DNA from: Novipirellula herctigrandis
GTDB lineage: Bacteria; Planctomycetota; Planctomycetia; Pirellulales; Pirellulaceae
Reading direction: 5' to 3'
DNA length: 64,000 nucleotides
Assembly: GCA_007859835.1 (NCBI GenBank)
Contig: SJPJ01000001.1
Location: 124,238 to 188,237 of the forward strand
Shown here: positions 42,479 through 52,205 of the stretch, one piece after another
Layout of the letters: every line of letters starts with the position of its first letter
Numbering within the stretch: the first letter of the stretch is position 1
Position numbers and translations under genes: made by a program
The notes under the pieces: generated by a model
The model's input: only the letters and a program-made list of their open reading frames with translations
Told to the model about the DNA's origin: nothing
Databases searched by the model: none

Positions 42479-44287
42479 TCATGGGATCAATTCAACAATC
42501 CCCCAAAGGTCGATCCTGTCGACATGAAGCTCCGTCGTGTTGCCCTTGCGCGTTAGCGAAAGTTCGATCGGTTCCGCCTTGGGCGAGTGCATCATGGCTT
42601 TACGGAATGTTCGGCCTGCGAAAAGTGAATCGGAAAGTCGTACCGCGAAGTCCAACTGGGGAACCATCGCATCGGACTTGCCGTCATATTGACGGTTCAG
42701 CAGGTGCAACACCGCGGGCGATTGATCGTCACCGACTTTCGTGCGAGCGACTGCCATGACTTGCTTGTCGCCGGTGATCTCAATCGGCTTTCCAATCAGC
42801 TTGGCTAGTCGAGCGTCATCGATTGTTTTCAGCAGTCGGCCCTGCTGGTCCACTTCATCGAGAACCTGTTTCTGTGTGGGGTCCATCCAGCGAGTATCAC
42901 AGGCGGTGACCACGGCGGCAAACTTGTCCAGCTGCGCGGCATTGATGCGATAGTCGAGCCAATTATCGCCGGCCACGACTACCGTGAACGGTATGCTGCG
43001 CTCAGCCAGCGCGACGCATGTGGCTTCGATTTTGCCTTGGTTTTTTCGGTTGGCCGCGTTGTCGTAGACCACCGCGACGGGAGCAACCGCTTCGTAACCA
43101 TTGAGCAATCGTGCCTGATCGCCGATGAATCGGTATAGCCAAGCGTATTGCTCTTGAGGTCCGTTGTACCAATGCGTCCCCTTTTCCGATGTGTAGCACC
43201 ACTGCCGATGCGGTGCCATAAAGTTGTGCCCCAACGCATACGATAACGCCGCCCAACTTCTCACGAGGGAAGGTCTTCCTTCTTCAGCGACCCGTGCCCA
43301 ATCTTGGCCACTGGCGGTCGAAGTGATCGGCCGGTCGAGTCCGTCGCCAAGTTTGTAAATGGCGATGGGATGCGTCGCCACCGCCAACGTCTCGGCCCGG
43401 TGAGGCACTTCGCAACAAAAGTAAGTTAGCTCTGGCGCGATCGACAAAGCCTGCGGGTTGCTCAGACCGGAATTGACGCAAAGACTCAGCGGCTTTCCCC
43501 GAATCTGCTCTGCACGGCGACGATACGCGCGCACATACTGCGTATTGGCTCCGACATGGAAGTCGTAGAATTCGTCGGCAAGCGGCAACTGGCTACGGCG
43601 GTGGTTGTAATCCTTCGGATCGACATTCTTATCGATTAGAAATTGCCGATAATCGAAATCGTTGAGGTTTTCGATACCCAGTTCGACAAGTTTCTCTTTA
43701 GAGACCTCGTCGGCAAGATACTGGCGGAACTCGGCCAAACAGTGACGGCAAAAACAGGCCGACAGCCATGTGACCGCCCCCGAACTTCCGCGGTAGTCAT
43801 CGATATGAAGTCCATCTGGGTTCAATGTCATCCGTTGTTCGAGTCGTGATTCCAAAAAGCGGCGATACAGAGGGCTGTTGGTGCACCACCACCAAGATGG
43901 TTGTCCCTTATGTTGATGGTCCGTTAACCAAGGAGTGACGAAGGGTTCGCCGCTATAGTTGCGGGCGGCTGCGTCGAGAAAGTCGGCACTGAAATCAATC
44001 ATCCCTTGAGATTCGGTGAGCCATCCAACGCTGACCGCGAAATGTCGCACGCCGGCGGCGTGTGCTTGTTCGATGTGTTGTTTACTTTTTGACGATCCAG
44101 CCCAGCCCAAAACGGTACAACCGTATGGTTCGTACATGGTCGGATCGTCATACATAAAGACAACGTCGCTGCGGCGAATCTGGCGAGTCGCGTGCTCGTT
44201 TCCCTCTGCGGAAACGACAGTTCCGCCTGGTAAGCCAAACAACGCGAGGGCGGCGAGTGGGATCAACGCATGCAATCGGTTCATCAT
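42479..44287 (-). CDS. Secreted TIM-barrel glycoside hydrolase-like protein (GH42/beta-galactosidase-like)
   Basis: A 602-residue protein from the ATG at 44287 (MMNRLHALIPLAALALFGLPGGTVVSA signal), with AAAGG 8 bp upstream; a longer frame runs into a 21-bp twin repeat and is unlikely to be used. The N-terminal 400 residues look like a barrel of the beta-galactosidase / putative glycosyl hydrolase type: GWAGSSKSKQHIEQAHAAGVRHFAVSVGWL, DGLHIDDYRGSSG, CFCRHCLAEFRQYL and PLSLCVNSGL. A GH42-like trimerisation/Rossmann-like region follows (VAVVYDNAANRKNQGK, PFTVVVAGDNWL), then a beta-rich end (LHVDRIDLWGIVELI). The C-x-x-C pair resembles other planctomycete beta-galactosidase-like proteins. Catalytic residues are not certain. 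Confidence 0.75.
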   Translation of the reverse strand: MMNRLHALIPLAALALFGLPGGTVVSAEGNEHATRQIRRSDVVFMYDDPTMYEPYGCTVLGWAGSSKSKQHIEQAHAAGVRHFAVSVGWLTESQGMIDFSADFLDAAARNYSGEPFVTPWLTDHQHKGQPSWWWCTNSPLYRRFLESRLEQRMTLNPDGLHIDDYRGSSGAVTWLSACFCRHCLAEFRQYLADEVSKEKLVELGIENLNDFDYRQFLIDKNVDPKDYNHRRSQLPLADEFYDFHVGANTQYVRAYRRRAEQIRGKPLSLCVNSGLSNPQALSIAPELTYFCCEVPHRAETLAVATHPIAIYKLGDGLDRPITSTASGQDWARVAEEGRPSLVRSWAALSYALGHNFMAPHRQWCYTSEKGTHWYNGPQEQYAWLYRFIGDQARLLNGYEAVAPVAVVYDNAANRKNQGKIEATCVALAERSIPFTVVVAGDNWLDYRINAAQLDKFAAVVTACDTRWMDPTQKQVLDEVDQQGRLLKTIDDARLAKLIGKPIEITGDKQVMAVARTKVGDDQSPAVLHLLNRQYDGKSDAMVPQLDFAVRLSDSLFAGRTFRKAMMHSPKAEPIELSLTRKGNTTELHVDRIDLWGIVELIP

Positions 44288-44889
44288 TGAGCTGCCTTTC
44301 ACTTGACGACACTGCAATTCGAGACGCCGGATTGAATCTTTCGTACCGACGCAGTCTGTTTTATAACACAGTGTCATCTTTGTTTGGTTGGCTGGCGCAC
44401 GGGCAAACTTGGCTGGCGCACGGGCAAACAACGATGCCCCTATTCATGAAACGGACTCCGTGGCCCATCGATGGGGGACGGAGAAGTTTAGCGTGTCTGG
44501 CTTTGCTGCTTGCGTCCTCGCACTTTAACTTGGTGCCGTAACAAAGATCATCGCGTCGTGCTGTAGGGTTTTGTCGTACATGCCCCACCCGAAACAGGTA
44601 TGCCCTTCTGGCCTGTCGTAATGTCTCGGCCCCACTTTGTTGCCGTTAGGAAACACTTCGTAATCGTGACCATTGTTTTGGGGCTTCCGATCGAAACTCT
44701 GAGGTTGTTGCACCGCGTATGGATCTCTTTGTCGTTCGGGATCGGTTTCGTACTGTGCGCACGTTGATGTGCAACTGCAATGTTTGGATAAATGGTGCCC
44801 CCTTTAGGCCTAGCGCAGACACCTCTCCGACCATTTGCTGCTGTCGGCGAGCCATGCACGGAGCGAGGGGGTGGCTAGTGGCGTCTGCG
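44288..44889. other. Gene-free region with twin repeat and inverted repeat
   Basis: About 600 bp between uvrA and the barrel gene on the minus strand. It holds a 21-bp twin repeat (44388-44429) and the left arm of a 13-bp inverted repeat whose right arm overlaps the uvrA stop. Short frames here look spurious. Confidence 0.55.
44388..44429. repeat. 21-bp x 2 tandem repeat
   Basis: Two perfect contiguous copies of a 21-bp unit beginning ttggctggcgcacgg (44388-44408 and 44409-44429), upstream of the barrel gene on the minus strand. Confidence 0.9.
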
Positions 44890-44895
44890 CTAGGC
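44808..44895. repeat. 13-bp inverted repeat at the 3' end of uvrA
   Basis: GCCTAGCGCAGAC at 44808-44820 and its perfect reverse complement GTCTGCGCTAGGC at 44883-44895, with 62 bp between. The right arm contains the uvrA stop codon. It could form a long-range RNA stem, or be the trace of an inverted duplication of the gene end. Confidence 0.7.
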
Positions 44896-47781
44896 ATCAA
44901 GGATATCCCGGAGGAACCGTCCGGTGTAACTCGATTTTCTACTGGCGACTTTCTCAGGTGATCCCTGAGCCACTAACCGCCCGCCAGCGTGACCGCCTTC
45001 GGGGCCGAGGTCGATGATCCAGTCCGCGGTCTTGATGACGTCCAGGTTGTGCTCGATCAGAATCACCGTGTTACCAGCCTCAACCAATCGATCGAGCACC
45101 GTCAGGAGCATGCGTATGTCTTGGAAGTGCAGCCCGGTGGTCGGTTCGTCGAGGACATAAAGCGTGCGGCCGGTATCGCGCCGAGCCAACTCACGGGCGA
45201 GCTTGATGCGTTGTGCCTCGCCACCAGAAAGAGTGATGGCGGATTGGCCGAGTTTGATGTAGCCGAGTCCGACGTCGATTAGGGTGTCGAGGATCGTGGC
45301 GATCTTGGGTTGATTTTCGAACAGGTCTCGTGCCTGACGCACCGAGAGGTCCAACACCTGGGCGATGGAATGATCTTTGAACAGCACGTCGAGTGTGGCG
45401 TCGTTGAATCGTCTGCCTTGGCACGTTTCGCAAGGGACGTACACGTCGGCCAAGAAGTGCATCTCCACCCGTACGAACCCGTCCCCCTTGCACGCTTCGC
45501 AACGTCCGCCCTTGACGTTAAAAGAGAAGCGGCCTTTTTTGAATCCGGCGACCTTGGATGCCGGCAACAGGGAAAAGAGATCGCGGATTAGATCGAAGAC
45601 CTTCGTGTACGTTGCGGGATTGCTTCGGGGCGTGCGTCCGATGGGGGCCTGGTCAATGTTGATCACCTTGTCAATATGTTCCAGCCCTTCGATTCGATCA
45701 TGTTGGCCCATCTCGACGTCGGAGCCGTGCAGGTGACGAGCCAATGCGGGATAGAGAACCTGATTGATCAGCGTCGATTTGCCAGCGCCCGAAACCCCGG
45801 TGACGGCGACCAAGAGTCCCAGAGGAATCGGGACGGTGATGTCGGCCAAGTTGTTTTGCCGTGCTCCGTGAACAGTGATCCATGATGAATCTTCGCGGCC
45901 CGGTCGCCGTCTTTGCTCCGGACAAGGGATGTCTTCCTTGCCGGCCAGATAGCGTCCTGTGACGGATCGCGGATTACGCCGAATTGCGGCCGGGGTTCCC
46001 TCGGCAATGATCTGTCCGCCCAGCAAACCAGCGCCGGGACCGATGTCCACGATCCAGTCCGCCGATTTCATGGTCTCCCGATCATGCTCGATGACGATGA
46101 GAGTGTTGCCGATATCACGTAGGTGAAAGAGCGTTTCCAACAGCCGAATGTTATCACGTTGGTGGAGACCGATGGAGGGTTCGTCCAGGATGTACAGAAC
46201 GCCGGTCAGTTCCGAGCCGACTTGCGATGCCAGACGGATGCGTTGTGATTCGCCGCCCGATAGCGTTGGCCCCTTCCGCGATAGACTCAGGTAATCCAAT
46301 CCCACGTTGATCAGAAAACGCAGGCGATTTCCAATCTCCTTAATTAATTCTTCGCCGATCAAACGGCGATTTCCAGTGAGCGCAAGTCCTGAAAGAAAAT
46401 CGTTAGCCTCTCCGATCGTCATCTCGGAAAGCTGGACGATCGACTTGCCGCCGACACGCACGCCGACCACCTCTGGCTTAAGCCGTGCGCCGCCGCAGGT
46501 CGCACAAGTCTGCTCTGCCATGAAGCCGGCGTAGTACTTCTTCTGATGCTCGGATTGGGTTTGCTGGTATCGCCGCATGAGTGTCGGCACGATACCTTCC
46601 CAGGTCAGACTCACGTTGGCTTGGATTTTTTCGGAGTCCCATTTGACTTTCAATTCCCGGTTACCGCCGCCGTGAAGAATGATGTCCCGCTGCCGCCGGG
46701 TCATCTTGGACCAAGGCCGGTCGAAGTCGAAGCCCCACTGTTCCTGCATCGCCGCCAATTGCCGTCCTCCCCACGAGCGAGCGCCTCCACGCTTGACATA
46801 ACCGGACCACGGCACGACCGCACCTTCCCAGATGGAAAGTGATTTGTCCGGAATGATTTTGTCGGAATCCATCGTCACGGCACTTCCGATACCATTGCAA
46901 TCCGGACACATGCCTTGCGGTGAGTTGAAGGAAAACAGCGGTGGCGACAAGGCTGGGTAGGCGCGGCCGCAGCAGGTGCGTGCCTCGCTGAACGCTAGAT
47001 CTTCGCGCGTCGGTACATGCACTAGCACCCGTCCCTGGCCGAACTTGAGACATTGCTCCACCGAGTCAGTCAAACGTTGTTTGAACGCTTTGCCGGCTTT
47101 GATTACCAAGCGATCCACCACGATCTCGATCGTGTGCTTCTTTTGCTTGGGCAGTTTTTGCACGTCCCCGAGCGATTGAATGACCCCATCGATTCGCACA
47201 CGCGAGAACCCTTCGATTAGAAGTTGTTTCAATCGGTCGCGATGTTCGCCCTTGCGGTTCTCAATGATCGGTGCGAGCAGCATAATCTTTGTCTGGTCTG
47301 GCAGATCGAGAATCTGGTCCACCATATCTTGAGCGTTCCCTCGTCCGACCGGTTTGCCGCAGTCCAAGCAGAATTGTTCGCCAATCCGCGCGTAAAGCAC
47401 GCGGAGGTAGTCGGAGATTTCGGTGATCGTGCCCACCGTCGAACGCGGATTGCGACTAGCTGCCTTCTGGTCGATGGAAATGGTGGGGGATAGCCCGCGG
47501 ATCATGTCGTAGCGTGGTTTGTCCATCTGGCCGATAAACTGACGCGCGTACGCCGATAGCGACTCCACGAAACGTCGTTGCCCTTCGGCAAAGATCGTAT
47601 CGAACGCCAACGAGGACTTGCCTGATCCAGAGACTCCCGTGAAGACAATCAATTTCTTCTTGGGCAGCTCGATGTCGACGTTCTTGAGGTTGTGCTCTCT
47701 CGCCCCTTTAACGACGATCGTGTCCAGTTCGGCCGTGCGTTTTCGTTTTCTTTGTCGTTGCGTCATTTCAAATGGCGCCAT
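44890..47781 (-). CDS. uvrA: Excinuclease ABC subunit A
   Basis: A 963-residue full-length UvrA, the damage-sensing ATPase of nucleotide excision repair. Two ABC modules are complete: Walker A GVSGSGKSSLAFDT and GVSGAGKSTLINQV, signatures LSGGESQRIRLA and LSGGEAQRIKLA, Walker B YILDEPSIGLHQRDN and YVLDEPTTGLHFQDI. Cysteine modules are CPDCNGIG, TCATCGGARLKPE and GGRCEACKGDGFVRVEMHFLADVYVPCETCQGRRFN. The first module reads TCCGRAYP instead of CPxC, a variant that I believe occurs in many UvrA proteins. The start is the ATG at 47781, or the ATG at 47766 (MTQRQRK), 15 bp downstream. It is a single-gene unit; uvrB is not in the window. Confidence 0.98.
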   Translation of the reverse strand: MAPFEMTQRQRKRKRTAELDTIVVKGAREHNLKNVDIELPKKKLIVFTGVSGSGKSSLAFDTIFAEGQRRFVESLSAYARQFIGQMDKPRYDMIRGLSPTISIDQKAASRNPRSTVGTITEISDYLRVLYARIGEQFCLDCGKPVGRGNAQDMVDQILDLPDQTKIMLLAPIIENRKGEHRDRLKQLLIEGFSRVRIDGVIQSLGDVQKLPKQKKHTIEIVVDRLVIKAGKAFKQRLTDSVEQCLKFGQGRVLVHVPTREDLAFSEARTCCGRAYPALSPPLFSFNSPQGMCPDCNGIGSAVTMDSDKIIPDKSLSIWEGAVVPWSGYVKRGGARSWGGRQLAAMQEQWGFDFDRPWSKMTRRQRDIILHGGGNRELKVKWDSEKIQANVSLTWEGIVPTLMRRYQQTQSEHQKKYYAGFMAEQTCATCGGARLKPEVVGVRVGGKSIVQLSEMTIGEANDFLSGLALTGNRRLIGEELIKEIGNRLRFLINVGLDYLSLSRKGPTLSGGESQRIRLASQVGSELTGVLYILDEPSIGLHQRDNIRLLETLFHLRDIGNTLIVIEHDRETMKSADWIVDIGPGAGLLGGQIIAEGTPAAIRRNPRSVTGRYLAGKEDIPCPEQRRRPGREDSSWITVHGARQNNLADITVPIPLGLLVAVTGVSGAGKSTLINQVLYPALARHLHGSDVEMGQHDRIEGLEHIDKVINIDQAPIGRTPRSNPATYTKVFDLIRDLFSLLPASKVAGFKKGRFSFNVKGGRCEACKGDGFVRVEMHFLADVYVPCETCQGRRFNDATLDVLFKDHSIAQVLDLSVRQARDLFENQPKIATILDTLIDVGLGYIKLGQSAITLSGGEAQRIKLARELARRDTGRTLYVLDEPTTGLHFQDIRMLLTVLDRLVEAGNTVILIEHNLDVIKTADWIIDLGPEGGHAGGRLVAQGSPEKVASRKSSYTGRFLRDILDA

Positions 47782-48634
47782 CCGCCGTGTTTGTCGTTTA
47801 AGTTTGGCTCCGTGGAGCCGCTTCCAATGCCTATTCCAAACTGCTTACGAGACTGTGACAAATGGCAGAGCGTTTCAAGCGGCCGGCAACCAATAACGAT
47901 TCTAATCGATCTTGCCTCCTGATTTTGGAATTAATGGCAATTGTCATCCACTCGGTCGCCCAGATCTCGCGCACGTCAGCGAAAAGAGATTTCAATCACC
48001 AGTGATATTATTGTGAACGCCCTCATCCACATGTAACGACGCCTGAGAAAAATTGCGCGAGTGTTGGATTCAATACACGCGTGATCGATACCGGCGACGG
48101 TCCCTGTTCAGCAACGCACTACCACCAACCCCGAAACAATGGCTGATCGTCAGAGACCTTGAGTTCAAGATGCGGAAAGCGAAGCATTTCGATAAGGACG
48201 GGCTGCCGTGATTAATAACGACTTGAGCGTCTGTTTTTGTAGAGTCGCATGCTAGACGGAGGGAGTGTTCTGAGCCCACCCGCTTCAAAAAAGCAAAGTG
48301 ACGGAAAGCCGCCGGGACGAATGGGCGAAGCTTTGCAAGCCAATTCAGCCGCCAATCCTAGGATCCACCCAACCGGATCGAGTGACGTCTTGGAATAATA
48401 TCGACGAAAACCACATCGTACGGCAATCGGAATTAGACGTTTGAAGCTTTGTTTTTGCCAGTAGGAATCATCAATTCTCGACTCGGAAAACTAATTTGCA
48501 GTGTCCATTTCCTGCGAATGTTCAGGAATTAAATCCGTTCGATGACCGGCCTACAATGATTCTTCTTTAATTAAGATAATGATCTCGTAGACGAGAATCT
48601 TGTTTGTCAGCAATTCAACCCACCGGAAAATGAT
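47782..48634. other. Gene-free region upstream of uvrA
   Basis: About 850 bp between the divergent uvrA and phosphatase-fusion genes. I see no LexA-type box that I could name, no RNA gene and no supported coding frame. Confidence 0.5.
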
Positions 48635-50482
48635 ATGGCCTATTTGCCTAGCCCGCCCCTGAGGAAAGCCGCGTCTCCTGTCTACTTTGCTCAACGCGCG
48701 AGCATGATGGTTCGCTTCGTTCTATGTCTCTTTGTTTTTGTTTTCGCAACCTCCTGCTACGGACAATCAGAACCGAACTCAACTCACTCGCTTGCGTTTG
48801 CACCGGAGCCTCCGACGCAGCGAGGCTTGGATGCAAATCTTTATATGCAAACATCTGCGGAGTACCGCGCCGCGTGTATTCAAGCGTACCAATTGGCATA
48901 CCTGCGGCTACGACAACAATGGGCGTCGAGGAAAGATCGCAACGAGAAACATGCTGTGATTCTCGATCTTGATGAGACCGTTGTCGATAACTCAGGATTT
49001 CAAACAAAATTACTGCAAAGTGGGCTTGCGTATGACCAACGTCTTTTCGATCAATGGGAGGAATTGGGCGGTAGCCAGACGGAACTAATTCCAGCTTCGA
49101 AGGAGTTTGTTCTCGCGGCTCGATCGCTTGGTGTCACCGTTTTCTTCATCAGCAATCGAAACGAGGATTACCGACTGCAGACAAAGCAGACGCTTCAGCG
49201 ACTCGGTATTCCCATTGAAGACGAGCGAGAACTAAAGTTACGTACGACAACCAGCAATAAAACAACGCGTCGGGCGGAGATAGCCCAAGACGGGTTTACC
49301 GTATTGTTAAACATTGGCGACAACCTGAGGGATTTCGACGAATCCTTTAAGTCGCCGTCGTTACCCCCTGCGTCAGTTTCCGCTGACCTGACCGCAGCGA
49401 TTGAACATCGAAAACGCCGAGTGGACCAAACGCGGTCGAAGTGGGGTCGGTCATGGATTGTGCTTCCGAACCCAGTCTACGGTGAATGGATGAAACCCTT
49501 CGGTCGTGGTCTCGATGACCTAGCCCAATTGAAACACGCGAATATGAAATGCGGTATCGCATTTTGGAATGTAGAGAATCTGTTTGATACGCAGGATGAT
49601 CCCGATGTCGAAGGCGACGAGGAATTTACACCCACAGGACCAAAGAAGTGGACTGAGGAAAGGTACCAAATCAAACTAAACAATCTAGCGAAAGTCATCG
49701 GCCAGATGAACGGTCAACTGGGGCCCGATATTTTAGGGCTCTCTGAAATCGAAAACCTTGTTGTCTTGGAGGCACTGATCGAAAAGCTAAAACTTCTCGG
49801 CCGAGACTATCGAATCGTACATCACGACTCGCCGAGCGGACGCGGAATCGATTGTGCGTTACTCTACGATGCGGCAGTGTTTGGATTGCAGGATTCAAGG
49901 TTTCATTTCGTGGATGCTGGAAATACACGAGAAATTGTTGAAGCAACGTTCACGCGAAACGATCACAAATTGACCGTCTTTGTGAACCATTGGCCCGCGC
50001 GTAGTCACGACGCTTCGTTTCGTATTGCCGCGGGTACAACGTTACGAAAACGCATCGACGAACTGCTGAGTGTCGATGCATTGGCAGACATCATTGCAAT
50101 GGGAGATTTCAACGATCATCAATCCGACGAATCCATTAGTACCGCGTTGGGAGCGACGGCGGAGCTAGCGGAGATTCAAGGAGGGAAGCTTTTCAATACG
50201 ATGTTTGCTGTGGATTCAATCGAGCCTCCAGGAACTTATGTTTACGACAATCAGTGGGAAACGCTTGATCAGATATTTGTTTCACCTGGAATGTTGATTC
50301 CCAATGGAGTTAGTTGGGTGTTGGGATCCACAAGGCCGGCGATTTTGACGTGGAACCAACTATACGACCCTCGTGGCGACGCCATCGCGCGGCCGAGTCG
50401 GTCTTACTCAGGCCCTTTCTTTCACGAGACGGGTTACTCAGATCACTTGCCTGTAGTCAGTTCGGTGTTTTGGGCACGCTAG
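48635..50482 (+). CDS. Fusion: HAD acid phosphatase (P4-like) + EEP-type phosphatase/nuclease
   Basis: A 615-residue exported protein. The ATG at 48635 has GGAAA 7 bp upstream; starts at 48704/48707 would put the signal MVRFVLCLFVFVFATSCYG first. ATSC looks like a possible lipobox. Residues about 65-285 are a class C/P4-like acid phosphatase: AYLRLRQQW, VILDLDETVVDNS with Asp111 and Asp113, FFISNRNEDYRLQTKQTLQRLGI, LLNIGDNLRDF. Residues about 305-615 are an endonuclease/exonuclease/phosphatase domain: FWNVENLFDT, ILGLSEIENLVVLEAL, DSPSGRGIDCALLYD, VNHWPAR, MGDFNDHQSDES and YSDHLPV, with all metal and catalytic residues visible. It should remove phosphate from nucleotides or nucleic acid in the periplasm or outside; phosphate scavenging is inferred. 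Confidence 0.9.
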   Translation: MAYLPSPPLRKAASPVYFAQRASMMVRFVLCLFVFVFATSCYGQSEPNSTHSLAFAPEPPTQRGLDANLYMQTSAEYRAACIQAYQLAYLRLRQQWASRKDRNEKHAVILDLDETVVDNSGFQTKLLQSGLAYDQRLFDQWEELGGSQTELIPASKEFVLAARSLGVTVFFISNRNEDYRLQTKQTLQRLGIPIEDERELKLRTTTSNKTTRRAEIAQDGFTVLLNIGDNLRDFDESFKSPSLPPASVSADLTAAIEHRKRRVDQTRSKWGRSWIVLPNPVYGEWMKPFGRGLDDLAQLKHANMKCGIAFWNVENLFDTQDDPDVEGDEEFTPTGPKKWTEERYQIKLNNLAKVIGQMNGQLGPDILGLSEIENLVVLEALIEKLKLLGRDYRIVHHDSPSGRGIDCALLYDAAVFGLQDSRFHFVDAGNTREIVEATFTRNDHKLTVFVNHWPARSHDASFRIAAGTTLRKRIDELLSVDALADIIAMGDFNDHQSDESISTALGATAELAEIQGGKLFNTMFAVDSIEPPGTYVYDNQWETLDQIFVSPGMLIPNGVSWVLGSTRPAILTWNQLYDPRGDAIARPSRSYSGPFFHETGYSDHLPVVSSVFWAR

Positions 50483-50765
50483 ACGCCGTGGGTGTAACCA
50501 ACGGACCGCTGCAAAAGACGCTGATCCTCACTGTTCGCAATGCCCGCTCGGCAACGCGTCGCGCCGTTAGCTCGCAGTCGGGACGATTCATTCGATAACG
50601 AGTTCGTCCATGCCATTTTTGATGCGACTCTCTTCGTTAGATTAAAAAAGCAAAATCCAGCAAACGGGCCAAACGGGCAGCAAACGGGGGCCACCCAAAC
50701 ACGTTTGCACTGCAGCGGGGATTTGCTAAGATTCCTAGTCGAAACATTCAGCCCATGAGGTCGCT

Positions 50766-51125
50766 ATGCCACAGAAACCACGTTATGAAGTCGCAGATTC
50801 CGGCGAAGTTCAAGTGTTCCAGGCTGTACAACGTTGCGTACGACGCGTCTTTCTGTGCGGTGAAGACTTTCTGTGCGTGAAGACCGGTTTTCAGGGCAAT
50901 CCTATGATTGCATCGCCGTGGTGGGATTCGCGATCGCTGGACATTTTGGCCAGTGTTTTCGGAATCGATTGCCTGAGCTATACGGTGCTGAGCAATCACT
51001 TGCATCTGGTTGTGCGCAGTAAGCCCGATATGGTTGCTCCTTTTGCCCCTCCTAAAAAGCTCGGTACAAAAGAAGAAAGTCGGCTGGCCCCTTTGTTCTC
51101 CTTGATCCCGACGAGCTTCCGATGA
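50766..51125 (+). pseudogene. Decayed Y1/RAYT-like transposase gene
   Basis: MPQKPRYEVADSGEVQVFQAVQRCVRRVFLCGED matches the N-terminus of the planctomycete REP-associated Y1 transposase-like family, and VFGIDCLSYTVLSNHLHLVVRSKPD carries its HLH-type metal motif. Between these, the family's HRRxWIRDRLEFLA segment is out of frame: another frame near 50910-50940 reads HRRGGIRDR, so two compensating indels lie there. After SKPD the homology stops, and the reading continues into unrelated sequence until it overlaps the next gene by 4 bp. The C-terminal catalytic part is missing, so it is probably inactive. No insertion-sequence ends are visible. Confidence 0.75.
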
Positions 51126-51613
51126 CAAAAGCTAAAGCGATCGTCCCGATCTTTATCGCATGTGTCAGTATCGGTGTTTTATTGGCCGGATCATGTGCTG
51201 GACTGCTCCTTTTCGGTTTCAAGGATGTGAAATCACAGGTTTCTCCAAAAATTGACGCAATGTTTTCAGCAATCGACAACAATACTTTTGCTGAAACCTA
51301 TGAATCCGAAACGACCCAATCGCTACGCGAATCAGCGACGAAGGATCAATACACGGCTGTTGGCGACCTGATCAGACTTCGGCTTGGCAAACTGAAATCT
51401 AAGTCCTTGCAAGGATTCACAACTACAAAATATATTTCTGGATCTTCCATTAATGTTTCGTACGATGCGACATTCGAAAATGGAAACGGTACGATAATCG
51501 CCAAATTGAAAAAGGAAGATGGCACGTGGAAATTCGTGGTCTTTCGCGTCACTTCTCCAGTGTTTGCGCAGGACATCGAGACTGGACAAAACAAAGGTGG
51601 CAGCACTCAATAA
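51122..51613 (+). CDS. Small membrane-anchored protein, DUF4019-like
   Basis: A 163-residue protein with one N-terminal membrane helix (IVPIFIACVSIGVLLAGSCAGLLLFGF) and an extracytoplasmic domain: MFSAIDNNTFAETYESETTQSLRESATKDQYTAVGDLI...SYDATFENGNGTIIAKLKKEDGTWKFVVFRVTSPVF. The 'E-T-Y-E/S...L-R' helix and the terminal 'KEDGTWK...' strand resemble the DUF4019/NTF2-like group; this match is approximate. Its start overlaps the end of the decayed transposase-like gene as ATGA, which is likely to be chance after decay rather than an operon. Function unknown. Confidence 0.75.
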   Translation: MTKAKAIVPIFIACVSIGVLLAGSCAGLLLFGFKDVKSQVSPKIDAMFSAIDNNTFAETYESETTQSLRESATKDQYTAVGDLIRLRLGKLKSKSLQGFTTTKYISGSSINVSYDATFENGNGTIIAKLKKEDGTWKFVVFRVTSPVFAQDIETGQNKGGSTQ

Positions 51614-52205
51614 TGATTACTGGCCCAGGGACGTATGATACCACCCACCAAATGTTGGTACTATGGAACCCCATTATGAGTGGATTGTCCCGCAGCATCG
51701 TAGACTCGGATCCGGCAGAAATTCAGAGGCGTTGGCGTCTCGCGAGAGAACCGATTGTGCCGATGGGTCAATTAGGCTGCGTTCCAAACAGCAATAATAC
51801 ATTGATCGTTTGTCTTGCCTCGGTGCTCTTCTTTCCTATGGCTGTATCGAATGTCATAGCCGTTACGGAAATGCCATTGGGGTTGGTCAGTAGCTAGCCA
51901 CGGGCGAGCGGAATAATGTATAATCTTAGGCGAGCGTTGGGCGGATGGAGTATTTCGGAATCCACTTGCTTGGATCATCCTGGACTCCTGTACCTGCCTG
52001 CCAAGTTTCTTGTACTTTACTGTCCCCGTGCAAGGAACCGAATGCCTACCTTACCCCCTCCTTGTTGTTGTAACCGCGTTAGTGGTTACGCACAGCGATC
52101 ACAAGCGTAACCGTGCAATTTTTTATGCCGGCCTTGGAACGCTTGTCAATCCTGCGTTAGGGCCGTTACCTTTCGCAACCACAATGATGCATCGCGGCTG
52201 CGTAA
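51614..52205. other. Gene-free region
   Basis: About 590 bp upstream of the GH16 gene. Frames here have no family-like sequence. No terminator, RNA or repeat was recognised. Confidence 0.5.

Noticed and set aside
48070-48288. 72-codon minus-strand frame upstream of the phosphatase fusion
   Set aside because: Basic, Ser/Arg-rich chance-like sequence without a supported start.
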